From: Pelagibius sp050330205 | GTDB taxonomy: Bacteria; Pseudomonadota; Alphaproteobacteria; Kiloniellales; Kiloniellaceae | Assembly: GCA_050330205.1 (NCBI GenBank) | Contig: JBHJOA010000024.1 | Span: 1-64,000 of the forward strand | Direction: 5' to 3' | Length of the DNA: 64,000 bases | Shown: piece by piece, positions 50,639 through 59,728 of the stretch | How positions within the stretch are numbered: the first letter of the stretch is position 1 | How the letters are laid out: every line of letters starts with the position of its first letter | Translations under genes and position numbers: made by a program | The notes under the pieces: model-generated | The model's input: only the letters and a program-made list of their open reading frames with translations | What the model was told of the DNA's origin: nothing | The model's database searches: none

Positions 50639-51184
50639 CTAGACCCGGATCCTGAACACCGTCTTCGGCAGCAGTTCTTCGAAGTCGATGTCTTGCCGAT
50701 CATGGGTCTGGATGTCCTGGCTGAACAGCTGGTAGCACAGCAGCCGCGTGACACGCGCCTCGTCGCCGTAGGGCAGGGCGATGCGCCAGGCCTTGCGGGT
50801 CACCGGATTGACGAAGTCGCCCGGCAGCCGGAAGTCGTGACGCGAATAGAGCGGCAGGCCGTTGGCCGCGCAGTCGTGCAGCTGGCGTTCGACCAGGCGG
50901 GTGTAATCGGTGTCGCCCAGGACCTGGCGCAGGGTGCGGCCCTTCAGGCCGGTGCCGAGGTTGGTGACCACCTTCTCGCCGAGCACGCGGATGATCAGGT
51001 CTTCGCCGGCCACCTCGTAGAGGATGATGTTGGCCGCCAGGGTCGGCACCAAGAAGGGGTCGATCTGCTCTTTCAGCGGGAAGGGCCGCTCGCCGCGCTG
51101 CGCGCACCAGGCGGCGACGATCTCGCGATAGCTCCTGGGCTCGATCTCGTCGACCTCGATGTACCCGAAATCCTGCAGCAGCAT
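50639..51184 (-). CDS. PAS domain protein (PAS_5 type), second copy
   Basis: 181 residues. EIVAAWCAQRGERPFPLKEQIDP, then LAANIILYEVAGEDLIIRVLGEKV and GLKGRTLRQVLGD, correspond to the layout of the protein at 40710-41201, and LPLYSRHDFRLPGDF and RIALPYGDEARVTRLL complete the domain. The two are clearly diverged. No output domain and no signal peptide. Function unknown. Confidence 0.75.
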   Translation of the reverse strand: MLLQDFGYIEVDEIEPRSYREIVAAWCAQRGERPFPLKEQIDPFLVPTLAANIILYEVAGEDLIIRVLGEKVVTNLGTGLKGRTLRQVLGDTDYTRLVERQLHDCAANGLPLYSRHDFRLPGDFVNPVTRKAWRIALPYGDEARVTRLLCYQLFSQDIQTHDRQDIDFEELLPKTVFRIRV

Positions 51185-51378
51185 GGAGCGGCGCGACCCT
51201 TACCTCTGCCGCTCCTCCCATCGGGAACGACCCGTCCAGATTGGCTAGGTTGCCCTGTCAGGATCGTCCAGAACAAGTGCTTATGCGATTCCGCGGCGCG
51301 GCGCGACGCTCTCCGGTTGAACGGCGGCGGATCGCGCTTTCCCTTGCGGGTGGAAGGCCCGCCTCGGGGAGGGGCGCC

Positions 51379-51900
51379 TCAGTCCGCAGCCGGGGAGGTA
51401 CCGGACTCCGCCGCGGCCTTCTCGCGCGCCTGCTTGGCCAGGGTCAGGGCGCGCAGCAGCGCCGGTGACATCGTCGACCTGGCGGCATCCTGGGCGGGGG
51501 TCAGTTCCAGCTGCTCGAGCTGGTGGCGGGCCTCGATGGCGAGGATCTCGGCGCGCAGCGCGGCGATGCGGGAATCGTAGAACTGGCCGCTGCCGCCCAG
51601 GCGCCTGGCGGTGCCGACGCCGGTGAAGGTGCGCGCCGGCACCAGGGTACTGCTTTCCGCGCTGCGGTGAATTCGGCTGTGCGGCGGGGTGCCGGTCACG
51701 GTGTAGTTGCCGATGCGCCGGCCGGCTTCGCCGTTGTTGAAGATCACCGTGTTGCCGACGGTGTTGTGCGAGCCGCGCGCGCCGCAGAAGGTCGAAGAGC
51801 CGATGGTGGTGCAGGACTGCGCCTGCGCCGGGGCGGCCCCGGCGGAGAGCAGCACGGCTGCGAGGGCGGCGGCGCAGATGGCGGGCAGATGCTGTTTCAC
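51379..51900 (-). CDS. Small exported protein with MSPALLRAL C-terminal motif (copy 1)
   Basis: 173 residues. The signal peptide is residues 1-28 (AAALAAVLLSAGAAPAQAQ). Two Cys (CTTIGSSTFC) follow, then a beta-like region with GSHNTVGNTVIFNNGEAG, suggestive of a short hairpin repeat. A charged helix (FYDSRIAALRAEILAIEARHQ) leads to LELTPAQDAARSTMSPALLR and LAKQA at residues 131-157. That last block is shared with the protein at 52358-52804. I recognise no family. Confidence 0.7.
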   Translation of the reverse strand: MKQHLPAICAAALAAVLLSAGAAPAQAQSCTTIGSSTFCGARGSHNTVGNTVIFNNGEAGRRIGNYTVTGTPPHSRIHRSAESSTLVPARTFTGVGTARRLGGSGQFYDSRIAALRAEILAIEARHQLEQLELTPAQDAARSTMSPALLRALTLAKQAREKAAAESGTSPAAD

Positions 51901-52111
51901 GGGCGCTTGCCTCCCTCCGGGGATGTCGTGTCGAAGGCTGTTAAGCGACCTACGCGCCGCGACGGTCCCGGGGCTTCACATTACATGGGGGCGATTCGCA
52001 GGCAATTCCAGCGCTTGGTGGCGGAACAGGCCTTTTGCCGCCGGCGGCGGCAGCGGCTAAACTCCCGTCCTCGCCTCCGGGCGCATGGCAGCGAAGCAGG
52101 AAGGGCCATTC

Positions 52112-52327
52112 ATGTCCATAGATCCCGAGACCCGGCGCTGGCTCAAGGACTGGGGCATCCGGATCGCCGCCACCTCCTACCTGCTGTTCGTCTTCGCCTT
52201 CATGGCCGGCCATGCGGCGCCGGGCAGCATGGCCAGCCTGTCCTACGCGCTGGCCACGGCGATCGTGCCGGCCGTCATCGCCACCGCGGCGGTGCTGGGG
52301 GTCATGCTGTTCCTGCGCAAGCGTTAG
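52112..52327 (+). CDS. Small two-pass membrane protein
   Basis: 71 residues from ATG 52112 with AGGAAGGG upstream; ATG 52085 is in frame but lacks a site. The N-terminus is polar (MSIDPETRRWLKDWGIR). Two hydrophobic segments follow (IAATSYLLFVFAFMAGHA and ALATAIVPAVIATAAVLGVM), and the end is FLRKR. It lies between the two paralogous exported proteins on the opposite strand. Function unknown. Confidence 0.65.
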   Translation: MSIDPETRRWLKDWGIRIAATSYLLFVFAFMAGHAAPGSMASLSYALATAIVPAVIATAAVLGVMLFLRKR

Positions 52328-52357
52328 CAGGGCGCAGGCGCTGGCCGCGGGAAACGG

Positions 52358-52804
52358 TCAGTTCGCTTCGCCGTCCTGCCGGCTCTGCCTTGAGAGGGCG
52401 AGGGCACGCAGCAGGGCCGGGGACATCTCTTCCCTGGCGGCTTCCTGGGCCGGCGAGAGTTCAAGGCTGGTAAGGCCTTCTTGTTCCGTCATGCGCTGCA
52501 GCAGATCCTGAAGGCGCGCCAGGGTCTCGGCGTATTCATCGCCGCTGCCGAAGTAGGCCTGGCGGCTGGAGGCGTTGGAGCGGCGCAGCGGACGCAGGCT
52601 GTCGAACTCGAACGACGTGTCGCCGTGCTTGCCGTAGATGATGCGGGGAGCCTTGCGCGCAGGCGCGGCGTGTGCCCCGCCGGAGACAACGCAGTCCGCC
52701 GGCCGGATGGGTGGCGCTGCGCAGTTCTCGGCAGCGGCGGCGCCGGCCGAGGACAGGATCGCGAGGGCGGCGAGCCCGCCGAGCCCGACGAGGAAGAGCT
52801 TCAC
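52358..52804 (-). CDS. Small exported protein with MSPALLRAL C-terminal motif (copy 2)
   Basis: 148 residues. The signal peptide covers residues 1-25 (LVGLGGLAALAILSSAGAAAA). Two Cys (C28, C38) come soon after, as in copy 1. A helix (DEYAETLARLQDLLQRMTEQ) is followed by LELSPAQEAAREEMSPALLR at 114-133 and ALALSRQSRQ, which matches copy 1 closely while the rest differs. The shared C-terminal block is probably the functional part. No known family recognised. Confidence 0.7.
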   Translation of the reverse strand: MKLFLVGLGGLAALAILSSAGAAAAENCAAPPIRPADCVVSGGAHAAPARKAPRIIYGKHGDTSFEFDSLRPLRRSNASSRQAYFGSGDEYAETLARLQDLLQRMTEQEGLTSLELSPAQEAAREEMSPALLRALALSRQSRQDGEAN

Positions 52805-52911
52805 CTGGCCGATTCCTTGCGGCTGTGAGTCACGGCCCGGCCCGCCTCGCGGGAGACCGGCCGGCCCCCGAGAGTGGCACGGTCAATCTTTGCCAAGGGT
52901 TAAGGCTGCGG

Positions 52912-52939
52912 AAAAACCTCGAGCCGGGCCTCGGCCCGG
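52912..52939 (-). terminator. Terminator candidate after tldD
   Basis: On the minus strand CCGGGC-CGAG-GCCCGG (52939-52924) is followed 7 bases later by five T (52916-52912). The distance to the T-run is longer than ideal. Confidence 0.5.
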
Positions 52940-52943
52940 ACGG

Positions 52944-54377
52944 TCAGGCCGCCGTGCCGCCGACCGTAAGGGCGTCGATCAGCATGGTGGGCTGGCCGAC
53001 ACCGACCGGCACGCCCTGGCCCTCCTTGCCGCAGGTGCCGATGCCGTCGTCGAGCTTCATGTCGTTGCCGATCATCTTCACCTTGGTCATCACGTCCGGC
53101 CCGTTGCCGATCAGGGTCGCCCCTTTCACCGGCGCGCCGACCTTGCCGTCCTCGATCAGGTAGGCCTCGGTGCAGGAGAACACGAACTTGCCGGAGGTGA
53201 TGTCGACCTGGCCGCCGCCGAAGTTGACGGCGAAGAGGCCTTTCTTCACCGAGGCGATGATCTCCCGCGGGTCCGCTTCGCCCGCCAGCATCACCGTGTT
53301 GGTCATGCGCGGCATGGGGATGTGGGCATAGCTCTGGCGGCGGCCGTTGCCGGTCGGCTGCATGCCCATCAGCCGCGCGTTCTGGCGGTCCTGCATGTAG
53401 CCGCGCAGGATGCCGTCCTCGATCAGCACCGTCGCCTGGCTCGGCGTGCCCTCGTCGTCGATGGTCAGCGAGCCGCGGCGATCCTGCATCGTGCCGTCGT
53501 CCATCACGGTGACGCCCGGCGCCGCGACGCGCTCGCCGAGCAGGCCGGAGAAGGCCGAGGTCTTCTTGCGGTTGAAGTCGCCTTCCAGGCCGTGGCCGAC
53601 GGCCTCGTGCAGCAGGATTCCGGGCCAGCCGGCGCCCAGCACCACCGGCATCTCGCCGGCCGGCGTGTCGACCGACTCCAGATTCACCAGCGCCTGGCGC
53701 AGCGCCTCGTCGACGCCGGCCTGCCAGTACACGGGGTCGAGCAGCGTCTCGTAGGCGATGCGCCCGCCGCCGCCGTGGCTGCCGGCCTCCATGCGCTCGC
53801 CGTCGCCGACCACCACGGAGACGTTGAGGCGCACCAGCGGGCGGATGTCGGCGGCCCGCTCGCCGCCGGCGCGCAGGATCTGGACCGCCTGCCACTCGCC
53901 GGCCAGCGAGGCGCTGACCTGCTTCACGCGCGGGTCCTTTGCCCGGGCATAGGCGTCGATCTCGGCCAGCAGCTTCACCTTGACCTCGAAGGGCACCGCG
54001 CCGATCGGGTTGTCGTCGCCGTAGAGAATGCGGTTGGTGCGGGCGGGGCCGTCTGCCATGCGCCCGGAGCGGCCGGCCTGCACCGCCTTCACGGTCTCCG
54101 CCGCGCGGGCGATGGCGGCCTCCGACAGGTCGCTGGCGTGGGCGTACCCGGCCGCTTCGCCGGCGATGGCGCGCAGGCCGAAGCCCTGCATGGTGTCGAA
54201 GCTGGCCGCCTTCAGCCGCCCGTCGTCGAAGGCCAGCGCCTCCGACTGGCGGTATTCCAGGAACAACTCCCCGTCGTCGGCGCCAAGGAGGGCGTCGTCG
54301 ACCATGGTTTCCAGCCGGTTGCGGTCGAGGCCCGCGCGCGCGTAGAACAGATCGTCGGTGGCGGAGAGATGAGTCAT
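52944..54377 (-). CDS. tldD: TldD subunit of the TldD-TldE metalloprotease
   Basis: 477 residues. The zinc motif is in LLHEAVGHGLEGDFNRK (HExxxH), with a further Cys ligand region in FSCTEAYLIEDGKVG. The N-terminal QSEALAFDDGRLKAASFDTMQGFGLR is the usual TldD start region. Its partner PmbA is at 36483-37826. Placement next to the cox operon is common in Alphaproteobacteria. It is divergent from the DUF3422 gene. Confidence 0.94.
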   Translation of the reverse strand: MTHLSATDDLFYARAGLDRNRLETMVDDALLGADDGELFLEYRQSEALAFDDGRLKAASFDTMQGFGLRAIAGEAAGYAHASDLSEAAIARAAETVKAVQAGRSGRMADGPARTNRILYGDDNPIGAVPFEVKVKLLAEIDAYARAKDPRVKQVSASLAGEWQAVQILRAGGERAADIRPLVRLNVSVVVGDGERMEAGSHGGGGRIAYETLLDPVYWQAGVDEALRQALVNLESVDTPAGEMPVVLGAGWPGILLHEAVGHGLEGDFNRKKTSAFSGLLGERVAAPGVTVMDDGTMQDRRGSLTIDDEGTPSQATVLIEDGILRGYMQDRQNARLMGMQPTGNGRRQSYAHIPMPRMTNTVMLAGEADPREIIASVKKGLFAVNFGGGQVDITSGKFVFSCTEAYLIEDGKVGAPVKGATLIGNGPDVMTKVKMIGNDMKLDDGIGTCGKEGQGVPVGVGQPTMLIDALTVGGTAA

Positions 54378-54485
54378 GACAGGGCCTCCGGGCCCGAAGT
54401 GATGAGATTGCGTCGCCTATTGGGTCGTCTGCGGCCTAGCTTGCCCTAATATGGTACGGCGCCGCCAGGATAACAGCCCCGCGGG

Positions 54486-55850
54486 ATGACACCACCGGGG
54501 CAGGGGCAGCAACCGGCGGGGCGTGTGGAGAGGGGGCTCGTGCACGAGATGATCGACGGCTTGCGGGACCATCCCCTGCGCGCGACCCTGAACGCGGAGG
54601 TGCACTCGCGCCCCTTCGCCAAGCTGCAGGCGCCGGAGCGCATCAGCCACCTGGCGCTGCTGTCCGGGGAGGGCGCCGCCCCGCGCGAGCGCCGCCACGT
54701 GGCCGCGCTGTGCCAGAGCCGGGGGCTCGCCGGGCCGCCGGAGAACACCAACCACTTCACCTGCGATCTCGGGCCGTTCCGCCTGAAGTGGGAAAGGCAC
54801 ACCGAGTTTTCGACCTACACTTTCTTCCTCAACGGTCCCTTCGCCGACGCGCCTTTCGCCGGCCGTGCCGTCGACCTGGTCCCCCGGGAGTGGATCGCCG
54901 GGCTGCCCGGCGACATGCTGGTCGGGGTTCACCTCGAACTGCTGGCCGCCGGGTCGCGCGAGCCCGACGCCGCCGCCCTGCAGGAGATGTTCGGCCACGA
55001 CAACATCGTCGGCGGCCTGGTCTCGGGCGGTTCCGCTGCGGTGTGGATGGATTTCCGCGTCCAGGACGACGGCTTCGCCCGCATCCTGCTGCGCGACGGC
55101 GACCTGCGGCCGCGCCAGGCGGGGAGGCTGGTGCAGCGGCTGCTGGAGATCGAGACCTACCGCATGATGGCGCTGCTCGCCTTTCCGGCCGCCAAGCGCC
55201 ACAGCGCCGGCCTCGCCTCCATCGGCGAGCGCCTGACCACGATCACCGGGCGCCTCACCGAGGGCGGCGACATCGGCGCCGAGCGCCGGCTGCTCGACGA
55301 GCTGATGGCCCTGTCCTCCGAGATCGAGGACGTGGCGGCGGCCACCACCTACCGCTTCAGCGCCGCCAGTGCCTACTACGCCCTGGTGCTGCGCCGGGTC
55401 GAGGAACTGCGCGAACAGCGCGTCGAGGGGCTGCAGACCCTCAGCGAGTTCGTCGACCGCCGCCTGGCGCCGGCCATGCGGACCTGCGAGGCGGTCGCCG
55501 AACGCCTGGAGACGCTGTCGCGGCGGGTGGCGCGGGCCAGCCAGCTGCTGCGCGCAAGGGTCGACATCCAGCTCGAGGCTCAGAATCGCGATCTGCTGGA
55601 ATCCATGAACCGCCGCGCCCGGCTGCAGCTGCGTCTGCAGCAGACCGTCGAGGGGCTGTCGATCGCCGCCATCACCTACTACCTGGCGAGCCTCGTCGGC
55701 TACCTGGCCAAGGGCCTCAAGGCGGGCGGCCTGCCGGTGAACCCGGAGATCGCCACGGCGGCGTCGATTCCGCTGCTGGTTCCCGCCATCTGGCTCGGCC
55801 TGCGCCAGCTGCACCGGCGCCTGCGCCGCGACGACGGCGGCGGCGACTGA
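54486..55850 (+). CDS. DUF3422 family membrane-anchored protein
   Basis: 454 residues. LRDHPLRATLNAEVHSRPFAKL near the N-terminus and the WERHTEFSTYTFF and IVGGLVSGGSAAVWMDFR blocks mark DUF3422. Residues about 255-390 are helical and coiled-coil-like. Two hydrophobic segments close to the end (SIAAITYYLASLVGYLA and AASIPLLVPAIWLGL) anchor it in the inner membrane. The architecture resembles CorA-like proteins, but no GMN motif is seen. Function unknown. It lies between tldD and coxB. Confidence 0.83.
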   Translation: MTPPGQGQQPAGRVERGLVHEMIDGLRDHPLRATLNAEVHSRPFAKLQAPERISHLALLSGEGAAPRERRHVAALCQSRGLAGPPENTNHFTCDLGPFRLKWERHTEFSTYTFFLNGPFADAPFAGRAVDLVPREWIAGLPGDMLVGVHLELLAAGSREPDAAALQEMFGHDNIVGGLVSGGSAAVWMDFRVQDDGFARILLRDGDLRPRQAGRLVQRLLEIETYRMMALLAFPAAKRHSAGLASIGERLTTITGRLTEGGDIGAERRLLDELMALSSEIEDVAAATTYRFSAASAYYALVLRRVEELREQRVEGLQTLSEFVDRRLAPAMRTCEAVAERLETLSRRVARASQLLRARVDIQLEAQNRDLLESMNRRARLQLRLQQTVEGLSIAAITYYLASLVGYLAKGLKAGGLPVNPEIATAASIPLLVPAIWLGLRQLHRRLRRDDGGGD

Positions 55851-56006
55851 CCCTTGGGTGCGGTGCTGCCGATGCGGGGCGTGGCACACCGATTGCGTCA
55901 TTCGGTCGCACCTGCCGGGAGGGCGGCTCCAAGGACCGCTTCGATGCTCTATCATGGCGGCTCCGGGAGAGCCGATTCTCAAGGCTGGCTGCGGCTTTGC
56001 GTGCCC

Positions 56007-56033
56007 TTGTGAAGCTATCGGCCTTGGTATAGG
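56007..56033 (+). promoter_or_regulatory. Promoter candidate for the cox operon
   Basis: TTGTGA (56007-56012) and TATAGG (56028-56033) are separated by 15 bases, about 105 bases before the coxB start. The spacing is short, so confidence is low. The 288-base gap 55851-56138 shows no other gene. Confidence 0.35.
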
Positions 56034-56138
56034 TTGCGCTCGCCTCGGCCAGACCCTGACGCTCCGAGGGGACCGCGCCGCAGTGCGCAACGGAGCGGCG
56101 GGACGCGAGGTTTTGCAGGAAAGATGGGAAATGCAGCT

Positions 56139-57059
56139 ATGAACTTCCTAAGCCGGTTCGGCCTCTTCGCCGCCGCCTTCACGTTCACGCTCGGCGCCTT
56201 CAGCTTCGCCACCGGACTGGTCGGCCGGGCCGCGGCCCTCCCCGACGATTATCAGCTTGGCCTGCAGGAAGCCGTGACGCCGGTCATGCAGCGCATCGAC
56301 TCTTTCCACGACCTCCTGCTCTACATCATCACGGCGATCACCATCTTCGTGATGCTGCTGCTGCTCTGGGTGATGTTCCGCTACTCGGAGAAGCGCAATC
56401 CCAATCCCACCAAGACCACGCACAACGTGGTGCTGGAACTGGCCTGGACGGTGATCCCGGTGCTCATCCTCATCGGCATCGCCTTCCCCTCCTTCCGGCT
56501 GCTCTACTTCGCCGACCGGGTCGAGGACGCCGACATCACCGTCAAGGCGATCGGCCGCCAGTGGTACTGGTCCTTCGAGTACCCCGACCACGGCAACTTC
56601 GCCTTCGACGCCTTCATGATCCCCGAAGAGGATCTGCAGCCCGGCCAGCCACGCCTGCTGACCACCGACAACGCGCTGGTGCTGCCGGTCGACACCAACA
56701 TCCGTATCCTGGTCACCGCCAGCGACGTGCTGCACAACTTCGCGATGCCGCCCTTCGGCATCAAGATCGACGCGGTGCCCGGACGCATCAACGAGACCTG
56801 GGCCTACGTCCCCGCCGAGTTCGCGGGCCGCACCTTCTACGGCCAGTGTTCCGAGCTCTGCGGCACCGGCCACGCCTTCATGCCGATCATGATCCAGATG
56901 GTCACCAAAGCGGAGTTCGCCGCCTGGACCGAGCAGGCGCGCGAAGAGTTCGCCGGGAGCCCGGTGCCAGCGGCCGTCGCCGCCGGCGCTGAATCCGGGG
57001 AATCCGCCGAGGCCGTGGCGGTCGCCGCCGTGTCCGCCGGCGCGCAGCAATCCAAGTAA
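56139..57059 (+). CDS. coxB: Cytochrome c oxidase subunit II
   Basis: 306 residues from ATG 56139; ATG 56124 is an equally possible start. A signal peptide (FGLFAAAFTFTLGAFSFATG) and two membrane helices (LLLYIITAITIFVMLLLLWV and ELAWTVIPVLILIGIAF) precede the periplasmic cupredoxin. The CuA site reads CSELCGTGHAFMP, with the upstream His in DVLHNFAMP. QWYWSFEYPD is the aromatic electron entry patch. An Ala/Glu-rich tail of 35 residues follows. It takes electrons from cytochrome c. Confidence 0.95.
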   Translation: MNFLSRFGLFAAAFTFTLGAFSFATGLVGRAAALPDDYQLGLQEAVTPVMQRIDSFHDLLLYIITAITIFVMLLLLWVMFRYSEKRNPNPTKTTHNVVLELAWTVIPVLILIGIAFPSFRLLYFADRVEDADITVKAIGRQWYWSFEYPDHGNFAFDAFMIPEEDLQPGQPRLLTTDNALVLPVDTNIRILVTASDVLHNFAMPPFGIKIDAVPGRINETWAYVPAEFAGRTFYGQCSELCGTGHAFMPIMIQMVTKAEFAAWTEQAREEFAGSPVPAAVAAGAESGESAEAVAVAAVSAGAQQSK

Positions 57060-57073
57060 GGGAAGAGACTGAA

Positions 57074-58678
57074 ATGGCTTACAGCAGCGAAGCGCACGCG
57101 CATCACGATCACAAGCCCGGTTTCTTCCTGCGTTGGTTCTGTTCGACCAACCACAAGGACATCGGCACCCTCTATCTGCTGTTCTCCATCGTGGCCGGCA
57201 TCATCGGTGCGTTCTTCTCGCTGATCATGCGCATGGAACTGCAGGAGCCGGGTGTCCAGTACCTGCTGAGCGATGGCATGCCGGACGGCCAGTTGTGGAA
57301 CGTCATCATCACGGCGCACGGCCTCATCATGGTGTTCTTCGTGGTGATGCCGGCCTTGATCGGCGGCTTCGGCAACTGGTTCGTGCCGCTGATGATCGGT
57401 GCGCCGGACATGGCCTTCCCGCGCATGAACAACATCTCCTTCTGGCTGCTCGTGCCGGCCTTCCTGCTGCTGCTGGGCTCGGCCGTCGTCGACGTCGGCG
57501 CCGGCACCGGCTGGACAGTCTATCCGCCGCTCTCGGGCTCGCTCGGCCACGGCGGCATGTCGGTCGACATGGCGATCTTCGCCCTCCACCTGGCCGGCGC
57601 TTCCTCCATTCTCGGCGCCGTCAATTTCATCACCACGATCTTCAACATGCGCGCGCCGGGCATGACGCTGCACAAGATGCCGCTCTTCGTGTGGTCGGTG
57701 CTGATCACCGCCTTCCTGTTGCTGCTGTCGCTGCCGGTGCTGGGCGGCGCCATCACCATGCTGCTGACCGACCGCAACTTCGGCACCCACTTCTTCGATC
57801 CCGCCGGCGGTGGCGACCCGATCCTGTTCCAGCACCTGTTCTGGTTCTTCGGGCACCCCGAGGTCTACATCATGATCCTGCCGGCCTTCGGCATCGTCAG
57901 CCACATCGTGTCGACCTTCTCCCGCAAGCCGGTGTTCGGCTACCTCGGCATGGCCTATGCCATGGTGTCGATCGGCTTCGTCGGCTTCATCGTCTGGGCC
58001 CACCACATGTATGCCGTCGGCCTCGACGTCGACACCAAGGCCTATTTCACCGCCGCCACCATGGTCATCGCGGTGCCGACGGGCGTGAAGATCTTCTCCT
58101 GGATCGCGACGATGTGGGGCGGCTCGATCCGCTTCACCACGCCGATGCTCTGGGCGATCGGCTTCATCTTCCTGTTCACCGTCGGCGGCGTGACCGGCGT
58201 GGTGCTGGCCAACGCCGGCATGGACATCGCCATGCACGACACCTACTACGTGGTGGCGCACTTCCACTACGTGCTGAGCCTGGGTGCCGTGTTCGGCATC
58301 TTCGCCGGCTTCTATTACTGGTTCGGGAAGATGACCGGCCGCGAGTTCCCGGAGTGGGCCGGCAAGCTGCATTTTTGGCTGACCTTCATCGGCGTCAACG
58401 TGACCTTCTTCCCGCAGCACTTCCTCGGCCTCGCCGGCATGCCGCGCCGCTACATCGACTATCCGGACGCCTTCGCCGGCTGGAACGCGGTGTCGTCCTA
58501 CGGCTCGTACCTCTCCATCGTGGCGACGGTGTTCTTCCTGGCGGTGGCGGCCTACGCCATGTTCGCCGGCCGCAAGGTGGAGGCGAATCCCTGGGGCGAG
58601 GGCGCCACGACGCTGGAATGGACGGTCTCCTCGCCGCCGCCCTTCCACACCTTCAACGATCTGCCTCAGGTTCGTTGA
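57074..58678 (+). CDS. coxA: Cytochrome c oxidase subunit I (aa3 type)
   Basis: 534 residues with 12 membrane helices. ITAHGLIMVFFVVMP supplies a heme a His, FWFFGHPEVYIMILP the His-Tyr pair of the CuB site, WAHHMYAVGLD the CuB His pair, and VVAHFHYVLSLG the remaining heme ligands. It forms the O2-reducing heme a3-CuB centre. It begins 14 bases after coxB. Confidence 0.97.
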   Translation: MAYSSEAHAHHDHKPGFFLRWFCSTNHKDIGTLYLLFSIVAGIIGAFFSLIMRMELQEPGVQYLLSDGMPDGQLWNVIITAHGLIMVFFVVMPALIGGFGNWFVPLMIGAPDMAFPRMNNISFWLLVPAFLLLLGSAVVDVGAGTGWTVYPPLSGSLGHGGMSVDMAIFALHLAGASSILGAVNFITTIFNMRAPGMTLHKMPLFVWSVLITAFLLLLSLPVLGGAITMLLTDRNFGTHFFDPAGGGDPILFQHLFWFFGHPEVYIMILPAFGIVSHIVSTFSRKPVFGYLGMAYAMVSIGFVGFIVWAHHMYAVGLDVDTKAYFTAATMVIAVPTGVKIFSWIATMWGGSIRFTTPMLWAIGFIFLFTVGGVTGVVLANAGMDIAMHDTYYVVAHFHYVLSLGAVFGIFAGFYYWFGKMTGREFPEWAGKLHFWLTFIGVNVTFFPQHFLGLAGMPRRYIDYPDAFAGWNAVSSYGSYLSIVATVFFLAVAAYAMFAGRKVEANPWGEGATTLEWTVSSPPPFHTFNDLPQVR

Positions 58679-58694
58679 GGCTGTCGGTGAAACA

Positions 58695-58725
58695 GGCGGG
58701 CGTTCCCGAAACCGGGCCGCCCGCC
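58695..58725 (+). promoter_or_regulatory. Hairpin between coxA and ctaB
   Basis: GGCGGGCG (58695-58702) pairs perfectly with CGCCCGCC (58718-58725), and an inner CCCG/CGGG stem lies inside. There is no U-run. It could slow decay from the 3' side and help keep coxBA message above that of the assembly genes. Confidence 0.5.
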
Positions 58726-58747
58726 GGCAAGGACGAAGGACCATCGA

Positions 58748-59728
58748 GTGAGTGACGCTTCGCTGCAACTGGGTGCCGAGAGCCCCGCTTTCCCCGGCGC
58801 CGCCGCCGGGGCGGTGCCGCGCGGCACCGGCCGGGTTTCCGACTACCTGGCGCTGCTGAAGCCGCGCGTGATGTCGCTGGTCGTCTTCAGCGGCTTCGCG
58901 GGCCTCTACGCCGCTCCCGGTGAACTGCACCCCTTCCTGGCGGCTGTCGCCGTGCTCTGCATCGCGGTGAACGCCGGCGCGGCCGGCGCCATCAACATGT
59001 GGTACGAGCGCGACATCGACGCCGTGATGGAGCGCACCCGCGGGCGCCCGCTGCCGCGCGGCAAGATGGAGCCGCAGGAGGCCCTGGCCTTCGGCGTGGT
59101 GCTCACCCTGTTTTCGGTCATGCTGATGGGCATGGCACTGAACTGGACGGCCGCCGCCCTGCTGGCGCTGGCCAACGCCTTCTACGTTTTCGTCTACACC
59201 ATCTGGCTGAAGCGCCGCACGCCGCAGAACATCGTCATCGGCGGCGCCGCCGGCGCCTTTCCGCCGATGATCGGCTGGGCGGCGGTGACCGGCGGAGTCG
59301 ACCTGCATTCCCTGCTGCTGTTCGCGCTGATCTTCGTGTGGACGCCGCCGCACTTCTGGGCGCTGGCGCTGTACCGCCAGCTCGACTATGCCCGCGCCCG
59401 GGTACCGATGCTGCCGGTCGTCGCCGGGCGGGCGGCCACCAAGCGGCAGATCATGGCCTACAGCCTGCTGCTGGCCCCCTTGGGCGTGGTGCCGGCCGTG
59501 CTCGGCACCGCCGGCGTCGTCTACGGCGTGGTGGCGGCGGCGATGGGCCTCTGCTTCCTGCTGCTGGCCGGCGCCGTGCTGCGCAGCCCCGAGGAGGGCG
59601 GCGACCGCCCGGCGCGCCAGCTGTTCGGCTTCTCGATTCTCTACCTCTTCGTGATCTTCACCCTGCTGATCCTCGACCGCGCCCCCGGGATGCTGTCGGG
59701 TGCGGGTCTGTTCGGGCTGGCGGGATGA
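58748..59728 (+). CDS. ctaB: Protoheme IX farnesyltransferase (heme O synthase)
   Basis: 326 residues from GTG 58748 with GAAGGA upstream. The prenyl-diphosphate site is NMWYERDIDAVMERTRGRPL, and ALYRQLDYARARVPMLPVV is the second conserved loop. About nine membrane helices. It adds a farnesyl tail to heme b, the first step to heme a for CoxA. A CtaA homologue for the next step is not in the window. Confidence 0.94.
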   Translation: MSDASLQLGAESPAFPGAAAGAVPRGTGRVSDYLALLKPRVMSLVVFSGFAGLYAAPGELHPFLAAVAVLCIAVNAGAAGAINMWYERDIDAVMERTRGRPLPRGKMEPQEALAFGVVLTLFSVMLMGMALNWTAAALLALANAFYVFVYTIWLKRRTPQNIVIGGAAGAFPPMIGWAAVTGGVDLHSLLLFALIFVWTPPHFWALALYRQLDYARARVPMLPVVAGRAATKRQIMAYSLLLAPLGVVPAVLGTAGVVYGVVAAAMGLCFLLLAGAVLRSPEEGGDRPARQLFGFSILYLFVIFTLLILDRAPGMLSGAGLFGLAG

